Assembly (NCBI GenBank): GCA_004151065.3
Contig: NWUY0300012307.1
Location: 40,147 to 70,694, forward strand
DNA: 30,548 bases
Source: Larix sibirica
Lineage: Eukaryota > Streptophyta > Pinopsida > Pinales > Pinaceae
Direction: 5' to 3'
Under the pieces are notes generated by a model, which saw only the letters and a program-made list of their open reading frames with translations, did no database searches and was not told where the DNA came from. How positions within the stretch are numbered: the first letter of the stretch is position 1; each line of letters opens with the position of its first letter. Below are positions 1-8,700 of this stretch, in pieces. Position numbers and translations under genes: made by a program.

Positions 1-1611
1 ATAAACATACAACAATACATTTGCTAACATGCAAAGCAAGAATCTACTAGTCTAGCCTTCTATTCAGGTAATAATCAATAATCAAAATAAGAAACTAGAG
101 ACGAGAAAATAAATGATAAATATAAGTCGACCAAAAATCATCCTTACAGGTGTTCCAATGTCTAAAAATGACTGCAGAGATCTATCATTCAGTGGATAAA
201 CTTGCGGCTAGGGAGCAATACTCACAGCAAATATTGTTAGTACTTAGTCACGTTGTACTCTCATTTGGTGCAATTGTTGGACACCATTGTAACTCCTGTT
301 GGTACCGCTTTGAGTAGTATTGCATTGGACAAAACCTACACACATATCACTTCCACATGAAGTCCCTTAGGTCACCTGAAACCAACTTGTGACCATCTTG
401 TTGTTATAATGGCACCGAGAACAACACTCAGGAAGATAGTCTTGCATACCTGGGTAGTCAGGTAGTAAAGCTAAGGGCACAGTTGAACTTCCTTAGTTAG
501 TGCACTGAGATATTATGTCAAGTACTACTGTTGGACCATGCACATATATAAGAAATCTATAGTGCATGACAATCCTTTGACATCAAAACCCTAGAAAACC
601 TGGAAACCCTTCTCTTTGTAACATATTTGTGAAATCTCTTTATTTTGTCTTAGGAACAAGCAAATTCATCGAGGGAGGTCACGCAGAATTACTAAATCTT
701 TGAACCTAACAAGAATTTGGAAATTGTGTCAGTGCAGTAACATTAAAGCCCCAACGTAAAGAAAATAAAAAAATGCAGTCCAAAAAACACTTATTTGCTA
801 CCTACCTCATTGGAATCATTGCATCGCGCTGATCGTTTTAATATATATATTTCTCATAACCTTTTTCGAGATTCCCAAAAACCCTTATTTGTGACCTACC
901 TCCATAGAATCCTTGCTTCATACAAATTTTGGTCTATTGGACCTATGAACTCAAATCAATTACCTTGATTTTATCGTTTTGTTTTGTGATCAAATAACTT
1001 AGAGATGGAGTTTCTTGAGATTCATTTGACTTTTATGGGTTAATAAGTTATGTATTCGGTTTTGTTACAAATATTTTGAAGTTAGATATAATGTCTTTAT
1101 ATGTCAATCAAGGTCAACGGTTTACCCTGTTTGCCATTCATGAATCATGGGGCATGAGGTTATTCCTTGGAAAAAAATCTCCTTACATGTTGGACACTTC
1201 GAGAAAAGCAATTTTCATCCTCTACTTTGTTCATTAACATACTGAAGATCTATATCCATATATTATGAAAACATCACTTGAAATAATTTATAATATCTTT
1301 TACACATTATATTACACAACAAATATAATAACAATCTCATGAAATTTATGAAATGCCATATAGCAATAAACAAACTACAAGGTAGACAATTATAATATAT
1401 TTCTAAACAAAGTATTTATTTCAAATAAAATAGTACGAAAATAGCTTAATGAAGATTTAAATAATTTAGTTTTCATAATTATCACCTTGTGCTCATTTAG
1501 GAACCACATATGCATGGTAAGACACAATATGGTTAGCAACCTTGTTGCAAACATGTAAAACACTTGAGAAAACATGTAGACAAACACTTAACTTTGGCAT
1601 CGTTCTTTTAA
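1..1611. other. Gene-free stretch with LTR-like flavour
   Basis: I see no credible coding region here. The part from about 240 to 720 reads like an old LTR or promoter: a TATA-like CATATATAAG lies at 542-551 and is followed by a pyrimidine-rich stretch near 607-655. No matching second copy, primer-binding site or target duplication was found, so this is only an impression. The rest is AT-rich, with short open frames on the minus strand near 1390-1690 that have low-complexity translations. Confidence 0.3.
780..920. repeat. Diverged direct repeat, two 46-bp copies
   Basis: A segment at about 780-825 containing TTATTTGCTACCTACCTC recurs at about 874-919 as TTATTTGTGACCTACCTCC, with matching flanks (CCAAAAA... 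before, GAATC.TTGC after). The copies are about 94 bp apart and clearly old. Confidence 0.5.
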
Positions 1612-1966
1612 ATATATGTAAAGGCACTTTCTTTTTATCGTTTCCTACACAGTAATTGAAATAACTTCCTCCTTGATTGTAAGCATGCAAACCCTAATAC
1701 AATAGCAATATATGTAAATGCACTTTCCTTTTATCGTTTCCTACACAATAATTGAAATAACTTCCTCCTTGATTGTAAGCATGCAGACCCTAATATTTCA
1801 TTTTATCATTTCCCACACAGTAATTGAAATAACTTCCTCCTTGATTGTAAGCATGCAAACCCTAATACAATAGCAATATATGTAAATGCACTTTTCTTTT
1901 ATCATTTCCTACACAGTAATTGGAATAACCTCCTTGATTGTAACCATGCAGACCCTAATACGATAC
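1612..1966. repeat. Tandem repeat, four units of 78-97 bp
   Basis: Units begin at about 1612, 1708, 1797 and 1875. Each contains TTTATCRTTTCCYACACARTAATTG, then AATAACYTCCTTGATTGTAA.CATGC and ends in ACCCTAATA. Unit 3 lacks the ATATGTAAATGCACTTT head, and unit 4 has a small deletion in the middle. Short open frames across the array are artefacts of the repeat. Confidence 0.85.
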
Positions 1967-2083
1967 CATAAATAGACACTTTTTAAAAGTGGAAATGGAT
2001 TTACCATTTAAGGGAACTCCCATCTTTCTAATTTTGTAGGTACAAGGAAGAGGGGAATATATTAGAAAATGTAAATTAAGGAA

Positions 2084-2286
2084 ACTTAATTACAGATATA
2101 CAATGTTTAAAATGACTACCTCAAACTATCTGAAATGCAAATTAACTTTATTAGTGTTTCAGTTTTAAGTAAAGCTTATATATTTTAATCAACTTAATTA
2201 GAGATATTCAAGCACCTAATTTAATGTTTAAAACGACTACCTCAAGGTGTCTGAAATGCAAAGTAAATTTATCGGTGTTCAAGTGG
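2084..2286. repeat. Direct repeat, two copies of about 85-95 bp
   Basis: Copy one (about 2084-2166) and copy two (about 2192-2286) share ACTTAATTA.AGATAT, AATGTTTAAAA.GACTACCTCAA and TCTGAAATGCAAA, followed by a diverged TTTAT.RGTGTTYA tail. Copy two carries a short insertion (CAAGCACCTAATTT). The copies are separated by 25 bp of AT-rich DNA. Confidence 0.75.
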
Positions 2287-2867
2287 TAACTTGAAATTCG
2301 TATCTTGATGAATAATAATAAAACAAATCTTTATCTTGATCAATCAGAATTAATATGACCTACTTCATGCATAATACGAAATAAAAAATTAGACATGATT
2401 CATGATGTAAATGAGGTCATTACTATCTTTAACAAAAGTGTTACAAGTTAGGAGGTTCTTGTCCAAATCTTCCAATCTAGCTATAAGGTTTTAACAATCC
2501 AGATATGTCTTTGGTTAAGAATTTTAATTTTAAGCAAATCCAACAAACTCTGTATGACTTGTTACCCACTGTATATAACTTCTCTAATTACGATTGTGCC
2601 ATGCAGGATTCGAGTACGTGACACATAAGCCAGTCCAATTTAGAAAAGGGTAGAAGTTGATCTAACAGATGAGCAGTCAATACTTGTTGAACTTTGATTT
2701 TCATTAAAGTATTTGCATTCTAGATGGCTTCAACTAATTCAAGGATCTCTTTGATATTCAGAAAAGGTATGATGTCAGTGCAGCATATAGTGGTTAGGAA
2801 AATCTGCATGACATTTGAAAGCATGCACAAAGCCTAGGCCCTATACAGATCAGAAGGCTCTCAGGAG
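2287..2867. other. Intergenic, no feature seen
   Basis: The stretch is AT-rich and has no convincing coding frame, terminal repeat or RNA gene. It ends in the target site of the TRIM element. Confidence 0.4.
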
Positions 2868-2872
2868 GTTCC

Positions 2873-3008
2873 TGTTGGCTCACGTTTGTCGTTAAACCAA
2901 AAGGCCAACTTGTTAGTTTTCAATATAACCACCAAAGTTAACGGATCCACGGGAAACTGTTAAACCATGTCACGAGTCCCAAAGGAGGTGCTGACCACCA
3001 GGTCAACA
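2873..3008 (-). repeat. TRIM 3' LTR (136 bp) with adjoining purine tract
   Basis: This is the downstream terminal repeat in minus orientation. The 12-nt purine-rich tract TGAGAGGGAGAT (plus coordinates 3009-3020) directly precedes it and is the likely plus-strand primer. The outer flank carries GTTCC at 2868-2872. Confidence 0.9.
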
Positions 3009-3075
3009 ATCTCCCTCTCAGCACCAACTGAGGTACTCGGCACCAACCAAGCAGACTCTAACCCGTGACTTTTTG

Positions 3076-3087
3076 GCTCTGATATCA
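3076..3087 (-). promoter_or_regulatory. TRIM primer-binding site (initiator-Met tRNA)
   Basis: The plus strand reads GCTCTGATATCA, one substitution from the 3' end of plant initiator-Met tRNA (GCTCTGATACCA). It lies 2 nt from the inner end of the 5' LTR, as expected for priming of minus-strand cDNA. Confidence 0.9.
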
Positions 3088-3089
3088 AT

Positions 3090-3225
3090 TGATGGCCCAT
3101 TTTTGCCGTTAAACCAAAAGGCCGACCTGTTAGTTTCCGATACAACCGCCAGACATAATGGATCCACGGGAGGCTGTTAAACCATGTCATGAGTCCTGAA
3201 GAAGGTGCTGACCACCAAGTCAACA
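3090..3225 (-). repeat. TRIM 5' LTR (136 bp)
   Basis: This is the upstream terminal repeat of the TRIM in minus orientation. It abuts the primer-binding site at 3076-3087, and the target duplication GTTCC lies just outside at 3226-3230. Confidence 0.92.
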
Positions 3226-3230
3226 GTTCC

Positions 3231-4048
3231 TTATCCATGCATGTATTATTGAGATATTCTTTGGGCAATAGCATACCTAAATAAAACTCTTTCAACATGT
3301 GGAGTGTCTTCTGATGATGTAAAGCATAAAAGGGAGTTTGTTTGTGACTTGCATGGAACTTTATATGATATATCAAATAGCATACCTTGCCACGGTATAG
3401 ATGTAAGCTTGTAACTAATAAACAAATAGCTGTATCATGGAAGAAAACAATTAGTTTTTCCATTTTTAATAAATAACCAACAATATCCATTTGCAATTGT
3501 TAGCATATACCAGCATAATTATCTTCATAATGTATCAGACCAATACAAGTCAATATCACTAAATGTAATGTGGATTGTCAATCCAGAATATACAATTTTG
3601 GTTCAGTGGCAGTTAGAAAACTTTCAGATATTCAATTTAACCACGAAGAGACAGGATTTTACGATGTATTAATAGTGGCATGTCCTGAACAGCAAAGATT
3701 TGATCAGCATGAGGCAGAATGAAGATATGACCTTGCCTTCAGCTCTGAAGTGATCGTAGCCTTAATATCAATTCCATAATGTTCTTAACATTACACACAA
3801 CTATGCAATTTCTATTGAACCAAGAGTATCTGGTAAGCTTTACCGTGCTATTAAAAATTTAAAACACGAAGTCCATTGTATAGTGGTACATTAGTTACTT
3901 TGATTGCTTTCTGTACCATCTTGTTGCTGCATTACATAGTCCCATAATGACCAAAGACTGCAGCAAATCTTTCTTCACATGAATAACATTAAATAAGTAA
4001 ACATCTGTAAATAAACAAATTTAGTTGCATGCAAAGTGTACGTCCACC
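3231..4048. other. Non-coding; includes likely 3' flank of the next gene
   Basis: No coding region is visible. The part nearest 4048 lies downstream of a minus-strand stop codon, so it should contain the 3' UTR and poly(A) region of that gene. Several AT-rich AATAAA-like words occur on the minus strand but none is decisive. Confidence 0.35.
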
Positions 4049-4168
4049 TTATGTCTTGCCTTCCACAATCCTATTTACATCATCAGATGAAGACACAGTG
4101 TCTGATGCATCTTTTGTATTTAGCAGTTGCCCATCGACTGGCACTAAACATGGAATACCATCAATAAC
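4049..4168 (-). CDS. Last exon of a PreY-like (UPF0434/Trm112 family) gene
   Basis: On the minus strand a typical plant 3' splice site (branch-point-like CTAAC, T-rich stretch, then TTGGCAG at 4175-4169) is followed by an open frame of 39 codons ending in TAA (4051-4049). It starts VIDGIPCLVPVDGQLL and continues into a Ser/Asp-rich tail ending VEGKT. The motif [YF]P.xDGIPxx.P is the C-terminal signature of UPF0434/Trm112-like proteins, including mitochondrial PreY, which bind and stabilise methyltransferase partners. The plant branch has the variant DGIPCLVP.DG. That family knowledge is from memory. The expected preceding exon with a CPLSK-type motif was not found in the window, so the intron may be long or the exon may be a displaced fragment. 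No stop or frameshift spoils the 40 codons. Assignment to the family is fairly good; whether the gene is active cannot be judged. Confidence 0.6.
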   Translation of the reverse strand, partial: VIDGIPCLVPVDGQLLNTKDASDTVSSSDDVNRIVEGKT

Positions 4169-4990
4169 CTGCCAAGATTATGGGTTAGATACTATGAATA
4201 CTAAGATGGAAAATGCTAACATATATCCCGAAACGAGGGTGGAAAAAAATGTTCTTTTAGACTAGATTTTGAGGTAGTGCACAAGTAAAAAATGAAATAT
4301 CATGATTGAATAAATGAGAAATTTTAGAACAGAACCTGGTACAAACTTACAAAGTAATTTCATATTGTGCATATCTAGATGGAAAGTGAGCCAACAAAGC
4401 ATGCATGTGCGTATTAAGTGACAAGCACCAATTGGTATATAATGTCCACATGATGACAATCCCCGGCTTTCATTCAGCCCCACATTACCAAAACAGGGAA
4501 CCTCATGTGCAAGGAACAAGTGTGTCATAAACAAACAACCAAACTAAACATGTCATCATAATGTACTATTTTATTACATGTAACTTCTCATGCCACACTT
4601 CAGTCCACAAACAAGTGAGATATTCTTCATGGCTCAGAAAGAGCCTCAATCAACAATTGCCTCATGAATAGTGAAAATGTCACAAGCAGGATTTGAACCT
4701 AGATGGGCAGGATAATGATTTCTCCCCTGAGCCAGACCCAATTGACAATCATCCTAATATATTTGCACTCACTCACAAACCAATCTAATCAACATACCTC
4801 TCATTATATACAATTTCATTTTTTTCCACATCACCACCTGTGACCAAGCTCCCGAAGATCCTGCTCAAGAACATAACTTTCAGTGTTGGGGTGGTAAAAA
4901 CAATCAATGATAGAGTAAACAGGATAATAAAATTTTACAGAATTTTCCAGGGAATCTGTTAAAGAGTCTCCATGTGATGGGAGTCATCAA
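4169..4990 (-). other. Probable intron upstream of the PreY-like exon
   Basis: This DNA precedes the splice acceptor of the last exon on the minus strand and shows no convincing exon. An open frame at 4262-4534 is low-complexity and has no recognisable domain. The segment hosts the SINE candidate described separately. No donor site can be assigned with confidence. Confidence 0.35.
4565..4745 (-). mobile_element. Candidate tRNA-derived SINE
   Basis: On the minus strand TGGCTCAGGGG (4734-4724) resembles the RNA polymerase III A box, and GGTTCAAATCC (4699-4689) is a near-perfect B box. The 24-nt gap is a little shorter than in tRNA genes. This is the usual head of a plant SINE. The body then runs towards lower coordinates; its 3' end, placed near 4565 by an A-rich AATAAAATAG stretch, is a guess, and no target duplication was recognised. 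It has the same orientation as the PreY-like exon and would sit in that gene's intron. Confidence 0.45.
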
Positions 4991-4992
4991 AG

Positions 4993-5142
4993 TTAATCCC
5001 AAATGTTTTCCCCTCTGCTCAACTGAAGACTTGAATTTTTCAGCCAAGACTCTTTTTTTGCAGCCAGTTTTTCACCCATACTTTTAGCTAACTCACAAAA
5101 AGAATCTAACTCCAGCAACTCTTTCCTCCCCCCTCGAACCAT
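4993..5142 (-). other. Coding-like segment, unidentified
   Basis: An open frame of 49 codons runs from an ATG at 5142 to TAA at 4993; the frame is open for a few more codons upstream. The translation is charged and helix-prone (KELLELDSFCELAKSMGEKL in the middle), unlike the low-complexity frames around it. A second open segment lies just upstream at about 5205-5300 (minus) and ends in GAG followed by GTATGT, a good plant donor site. A third is at 5404-5640, after an acceptor-like TCCTAG. They could be exons or decayed exons of a minus-strand gene, perhaps the one ending at 4049. No family was recognised. Confidence 0.22.
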
Positions 5143-5403
5143 TGCTAACTCCAAGAGAGTTAGTTCCTATTATGTGTCTCCATAAGGATGCAAATTTATA
5201 CATACCTCATCCTTTTCACCTTTGCCAAATGTAGTATCTAGAAAAGGATAGTGCTCATCTTGTCCCCCAAAAGAAGAAATTCCCTTCTTAAATTCAACCA
5301 ATTAGATAGTATAGACATCTACAAGTCTTGTGGGAAGGAATTAATGTACTTTAGCATCCATGAACGTAATGGAAACATAGTAATAGTCATTTGCTCACCT
5401 TCT

Positions 5404-5640
5404 TCATCTATATATCACTCTTCTCCACATCAACATCACAACCATCAACTTCAACCATTCTTCCTGAGTCCTAATACCTTCCCTCGATTTCCTAAAGGTT
5501 TGAATTCCCCTCTTGGACACTTGGAAAACTATTGAAGGTTCCTTTCCACCCACCATTAAGCATCCTGCAACAACTGCAATGCGACCCGTGACAAGCTTAA
5601 ACTGATATTTCCTGTCATCCACACTAGGACAAGCTATCAT
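5404..5640 (-). other. Coding-like segment, unidentified
   Basis: An open minus-strand frame of 78 codons contains RKYQFKLVTGRIAVVAGCLM followed by a Gly-rich turn. It is preceded by acceptor-like GTCCTAG. Its last third has an equally open alternative frame rich in Asp and Val, so the true frame is unclear. No domain was recognised. It could be an exon, part of a pseudogene, or chance. Confidence 0.2.
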
Positions 5641-5767
5641 TAAAAAGCATGAATGATGAATGCCTTCTCAGACAAAAGAAAGATAGGTTTCTTTTATTAA
5701 GGAGTAGCAAATTCTTTCACACATTTTAAGACTTGCCAATCACAATATGTTAACCTCAAAATCCTAG

Positions 5768-5863
5768 TCACAGAAAATCTTCATGCCTGGACTCCACAAG
5801 CCTCATTATTGCAGTGTTTTCAACCAAATCCCCATTACGTCTCAGGCCAACCAAATTCAGGCC
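5768..5863 (-). pseudogene. LpxA-like motif fragment
   Basis: A minus-strand frame from 5863 to a TGA at 5768 begins GLNLVGLRRNGD and then runs for 20 residues without further recognisable similarity. GLNLVGLRR[RN]G is the conserved start of the C-terminal helical part of LpxA (UDP-N-acetylglucosamine acyltransferase), a mitochondrial enzyme of lipid A-like synthesis in plants. The preceding hexapeptide-repeat beta-helix of LpxA was not found in 5870-6600. Stops lie immediately upstream in frame, so this is at most an exon or a broken copy. A chance match cannot be excluded. Confidence 0.3.
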
Positions 5864-5973
5864 ACTTCTTTAACTTTAGCTTATTTGCAAAGCTATTTTC
5901 ACAAGCCAGAAATGTTGAAAATATCAAAGGTCTTCAACTGATATTTTTTAGAACGGTATGAGTGATCCCTACA

Positions 5974-6021
5974 TCATCCCTTATGTATTCAATGTAGTCA
6001 TCCCTTAAGTATTCAATGAAG
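5974..6021. repeat. 24-bp tandem duplicate
   Basis: TCATCCCTTATGTATTCAAT is followed directly by a second copy with one change in that stretch (TTAAG for TTATG). Each unit is 24 bp long. Confidence 0.75.
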
Positions 6022-6610
6022 TAGTCTTCTTGAGTTTATTTTGCAACTTGGATCACTCATGTCATCTACCCCATCTACAAAAGCAAGTGATACATCACCT
6101 TTTGGCAATTATTAAATCCATTACAATAGGAAACTACTTGTACCAATTGTATGCAACTGTCTTCACATATATTTTTAGAATGTCCAAATGATGCAAAGCT
6201 TAATGGAAAAAGAATGGGCAGGTTTTAACAACAACTAGATCCCAGATCACATCCATGCCCTCAAAGCTATTGCTAAGGAATTTTCTTCCAAACTGTATAT
6301 TGCTTCATGCATTCTCAGAAGGGCTTTTGTCATCATCATCATCATCATCATCCGAACATCATCTTTTTGAGAGCTTCACACACTTGTAATGTTAGAGACT
6401 ATCATTGCATCAGTAATGAAGCTTTATCAAAGTGAATGGTTGCATACACACCTCCCAAGGGATTTTACAGACATCAAAATAATTCTTGGGATTAAACCAG
6501 GATAGTATCTCTCATCAACAGTCTTGGCTTATACACATAAGCCACCAGTTACCAAAAGGCAAAAGGTCTGAAAGAAACCACACATACAGATTATAATTGC
6601 CTCCTACACA
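6022..6610. other. Non-coding, includes (CAT)7 microsatellite
   Basis: No gene was seen. A CAT trinucleotide run lies at about 6331-6352. Confidence 0.45.
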
Positions 6611-6813
6611 TGTTGGGACAGACACCCAATCATCCATGCAATTCCACCTGCAATGCTGGGACAAAATCCAACACCCATGCAAGTCCACTTGCAATATTGA
6701 GTCAAACACCCAACATCCATGGAATTCCCCCCGCAATGCTGGTCAAATGCAAGAATGCAAGAATGCAAGAATGGGACAAACATCCAACACCCATGCAATC
6801 CCCCCTGCAATGC
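6611..6813. repeat. Minisatellite, four units of about 41-46 bp
   Basis: Units start at 6611, 6657, 6698 and 6740. Each has the pattern TGG-ACA-A..CCAACA.CCATGCAA followed by TCC-CC-GCAATGC. Unit 4 is expanded by an internal run of the 8-mer AAGAATGC (three copies near 6749-6772). Several overlapping open frames on both strands arise from the repeat and I do not regard them as genes. Confidence 0.85.
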
Positions 6814-7037
6814 TGGTTATATCATCTTTAAAATCGATTAAAGGAATATCAGCAATACCCATGTTGCATGCACCAACAACCATACAAACAACAACAAACC
6901 TTGTCATGGGTCACGCATGCCTATGTAAGACTTACACCTAAAATATATCCATTTACAAATTATGTGAACCAGGAATGTCTTCATCTCTTAGCTCTCCCAA
7001 GATGAATTCTCTTAGTTCTCCCAGACCTAAAACACAT
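6814..7037. other. Possible leader of an old minus-strand retroelement
   Basis: Read on the minus strand, this DNA follows the primer-binding site at 7050-7038 and so would be the leader of a retroelement. A direct 20-mer-scale repeat (CTTAGCTCTCCCA / CTTAGTTCTCCCA with AGA flanks) lies at about 6989-7024. No coding frame was seen. Confidence 0.3.
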
Positions 7038-7050
7038 GGCTCTAATACTA
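7038..7050 (-). promoter_or_regulatory. Isolated retroelement primer-binding site and LTR edge
   Basis: The plus strand reads GGCTCTAATACTA, two substitutions from the initiator-Met tRNA end GGCTCTGATACCA. It is followed at 7051 by TGTTC, which would be the inner end (...CA on the minus strand) of a 5' LTR extending to higher coordinates. No partner LTR was found, so the element is truncated or only this end survives. Confidence 0.45.
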
Positions 7051-7863
7051 TGTTCAAAATGGTAAGTTAAGGCATTTCGTTACATAAGAACCAATTGTCC
7101 CTTCAGCAGGGGCAAAGAATAGAACCCACAAAGGGCATCCCATCTCACCCAATCAACACAATACATCTAACTTCCCTTTATACAATTTCTACGCCTTTAT
7201 CGGTACATGAAAGACACTGTCCACATTCCTAAAACAGCAGCTACCAAACTGAAACTCCAGAGCCAGTTTGGCTCTCTTCATGTTGGAGTGGTTTGAATGT
7301 AATATTTAGTGGGTAACGTTTGCAGCCAGAGTGGATCTATTGCATGATAGTAGTGTAAAATTGATTTGCACTTGTATGTGTTAAAAACTTAAAACTAAAA
7401 GTTGTAGGGGATTGCTATTTTTGATATGTTAACCCTATGTTTTTTGCCACTTTGATGCATGGTGAAGTGATGTGTAGACTTTAGGAGTGCACGGTGATGT
7501 CTTTAAGAAGTGATTCTTGGAAAGAGCTGGCAATGGTGTCAGTCACCAAGGCATTACTTACCTTTGTAAGTTCATTTAGTTGTATTACAGTTGTAAAAGG
7601 GTATGCTACTGTAAGACACAAAGTGGCATGTGTAACACTTAATTTGGTCATGTGTCAATAGGGAGTGGGTGCATTGGTTACACTAGCTTAGGTCTGGAAT
7701 TTCTGACAACTGTATAGACAGGATAGGGAGGTTGTTCATCTATGATTGAGTTGTCAACACTTCAGCAAGTGAGCTATTTGTTGGTTGTGGGCTCTTGGTG
7801 GTGTTGTAAACCTTGGTGTGAGTCAAAGAGTGACCATATTATTTACAGCTAGTGATGTAGTCA
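7051..7863. other. Gene-free, possibly decayed LTR
   Basis: No coding frame was seen. The start could be the body of the LTR whose inner edge is at 7051. The 7320-7860 part is GT-rich on the plus strand and shows no recognisable motif. It lies just downstream of the hAT pseudogene in that gene's orientation, and the rest of the transposase (catalytic core and dimerisation region) is not visible in it. Confidence 0.35.
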
Positions 7864-8700
7864 TTAACTTCTAAGGGAGCATTTGTTGTTCAGAAAGTCA
7901 TGGGCTGAAAGGAAGACTGCACCAGTAGCAGACACACCAAGAACATTTATCAATGGCTTGCCTTTAACATTGTCCAACCATCAGATACAATGGATACCCC
8001 ATATCCAATCCAATCATTTGTTAATTGTCCTAGAGCATTATTAATGTTGGCTCTTTCCTTGTCAAGTCCCATGGTACTGGCTTTGTCATATATGGGGCTC
8101 CTGTATCCTTTAGGGGCACCATTGATGGCTTGTACCATTTCATGCCAATAGGGTGAGCGAAGAAATGGTACACCACATGCATAGAGAAACCTAAAATCTT
8201 TTACATCCACATCATCACTACAACCTTGATCAAGGAAATCTGATATTGTTCTATACCTCGAATGCACAAGCGAAAATCCACTAACATGGGGGAATGGGGA
8301 TTGACCACTAAACATTCTATGTGAGCCTAAGGTCTTAGATTCAACCCTTGATTTTTTAAATTTGTTTTGTGCGACTTCCTCTTCCATCTTGTATTTGTTT
8401 TATATGTTTCATTGGCACTTTTGACTCCTATGGTCTTACCTCCATCCCATGGCATAATCCCATAAGTATGCTTTCTCACATATAACTATATGAACCCATG
8501 TAAACTTTATGACCATGGGAGCATATTATCTTAGTGGTTCCACCCCCTTTTCCTTCCACAAGCTTTGTCACATACTTCCATAAGAGCGTTGAAGTCTGTT
8601 TTTGTTTCTATTAGTCATCACTGTCAATTTCATTATCATTATCCCCTTCCATTTCTTCCTCCTCTCCATGGTATGTTCCATTGCTTACTTCCTCCTCATT
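7864..8700 (-). pseudogene. hAT-type transposase remnant (BED finger + DUF659)
   Basis: On the minus strand the order is: an acidic Glu/Asp-rich head (about 8700-8600), a BED zinc-finger-like part with LWKYVTKLVEGKGGGTTK and CSHGHKVYMGSYS (about 8583-8470), a 145-codon open frame (8387-7950) and a shifted tail. The open frame contains FRFLYACGVPFLRSPYWHEM and VSDGWTM, hallmarks of DUF659 proteins related to hAT transposases, which cut and paste DNA. The tail PLINVLGVSATGAVFLSAHDF continues the domain in another frame down to a stop at 7864. At least three breaks are visible: stops in the head, a frame change near 8395, and one near 7970. The second Cys of the finger is replaced by Gly. The RNase H-like catalytic core and hATC dimerisation domain are absent, and I found no terminal inverted repeats. 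It is dead. Confidence 0.82.

Larger units (their letters stand above)
2873..3225 (-). mobile_element. TRIM (terminal-repeat retrotransposon in miniature), complete
   Basis: This is a 353-bp element bounded by two direct repeats of exactly 136 bp (2873-3008 and 3090-3225), each starting TG and ending CA on either strand. Read on the minus strand, the 5' LTR (3225 to 3090) is followed after 2 nt by TGATATCAGAGC, one mismatch from the plant initiator-Met primer-binding site TGGTATCAGAGC. An internal part of only 81 bp then leads to the purine tract TGAGAGGGAGAT just before the 3' LTR. The sequence GTTCC flanks both ends (2868-2872 and 3226-3230) as a 5-bp target duplication. The LTRs differ at about 22 of 136 positions by eye (about 84% identity), so the insertion is old. 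There is no room for a protein; TRIMs depend on the enzymes of full elements. The LTR shows no obvious 5S rRNA segment, so it is not an evident Cassandra element. Confidence 0.93.

Noticed and set aside
2960-3496. Longest single open frame of the window (178 codons, minus)
   Set aside because: It runs through the LTRs and leader of the TRIM element and out into flanking DNA. No domain, and the repeat structure explains the openness.
6331-6352. CAT run as a possible poly-His coding tract
   Set aside because: No open frame with protein character surrounds it; plain microsatellite.
6597-6941. Overlapping open frames on both strands at 6515-6941
   Set aside because: All cross the minisatellite; several phases are open at once because the repeat lacks stops.
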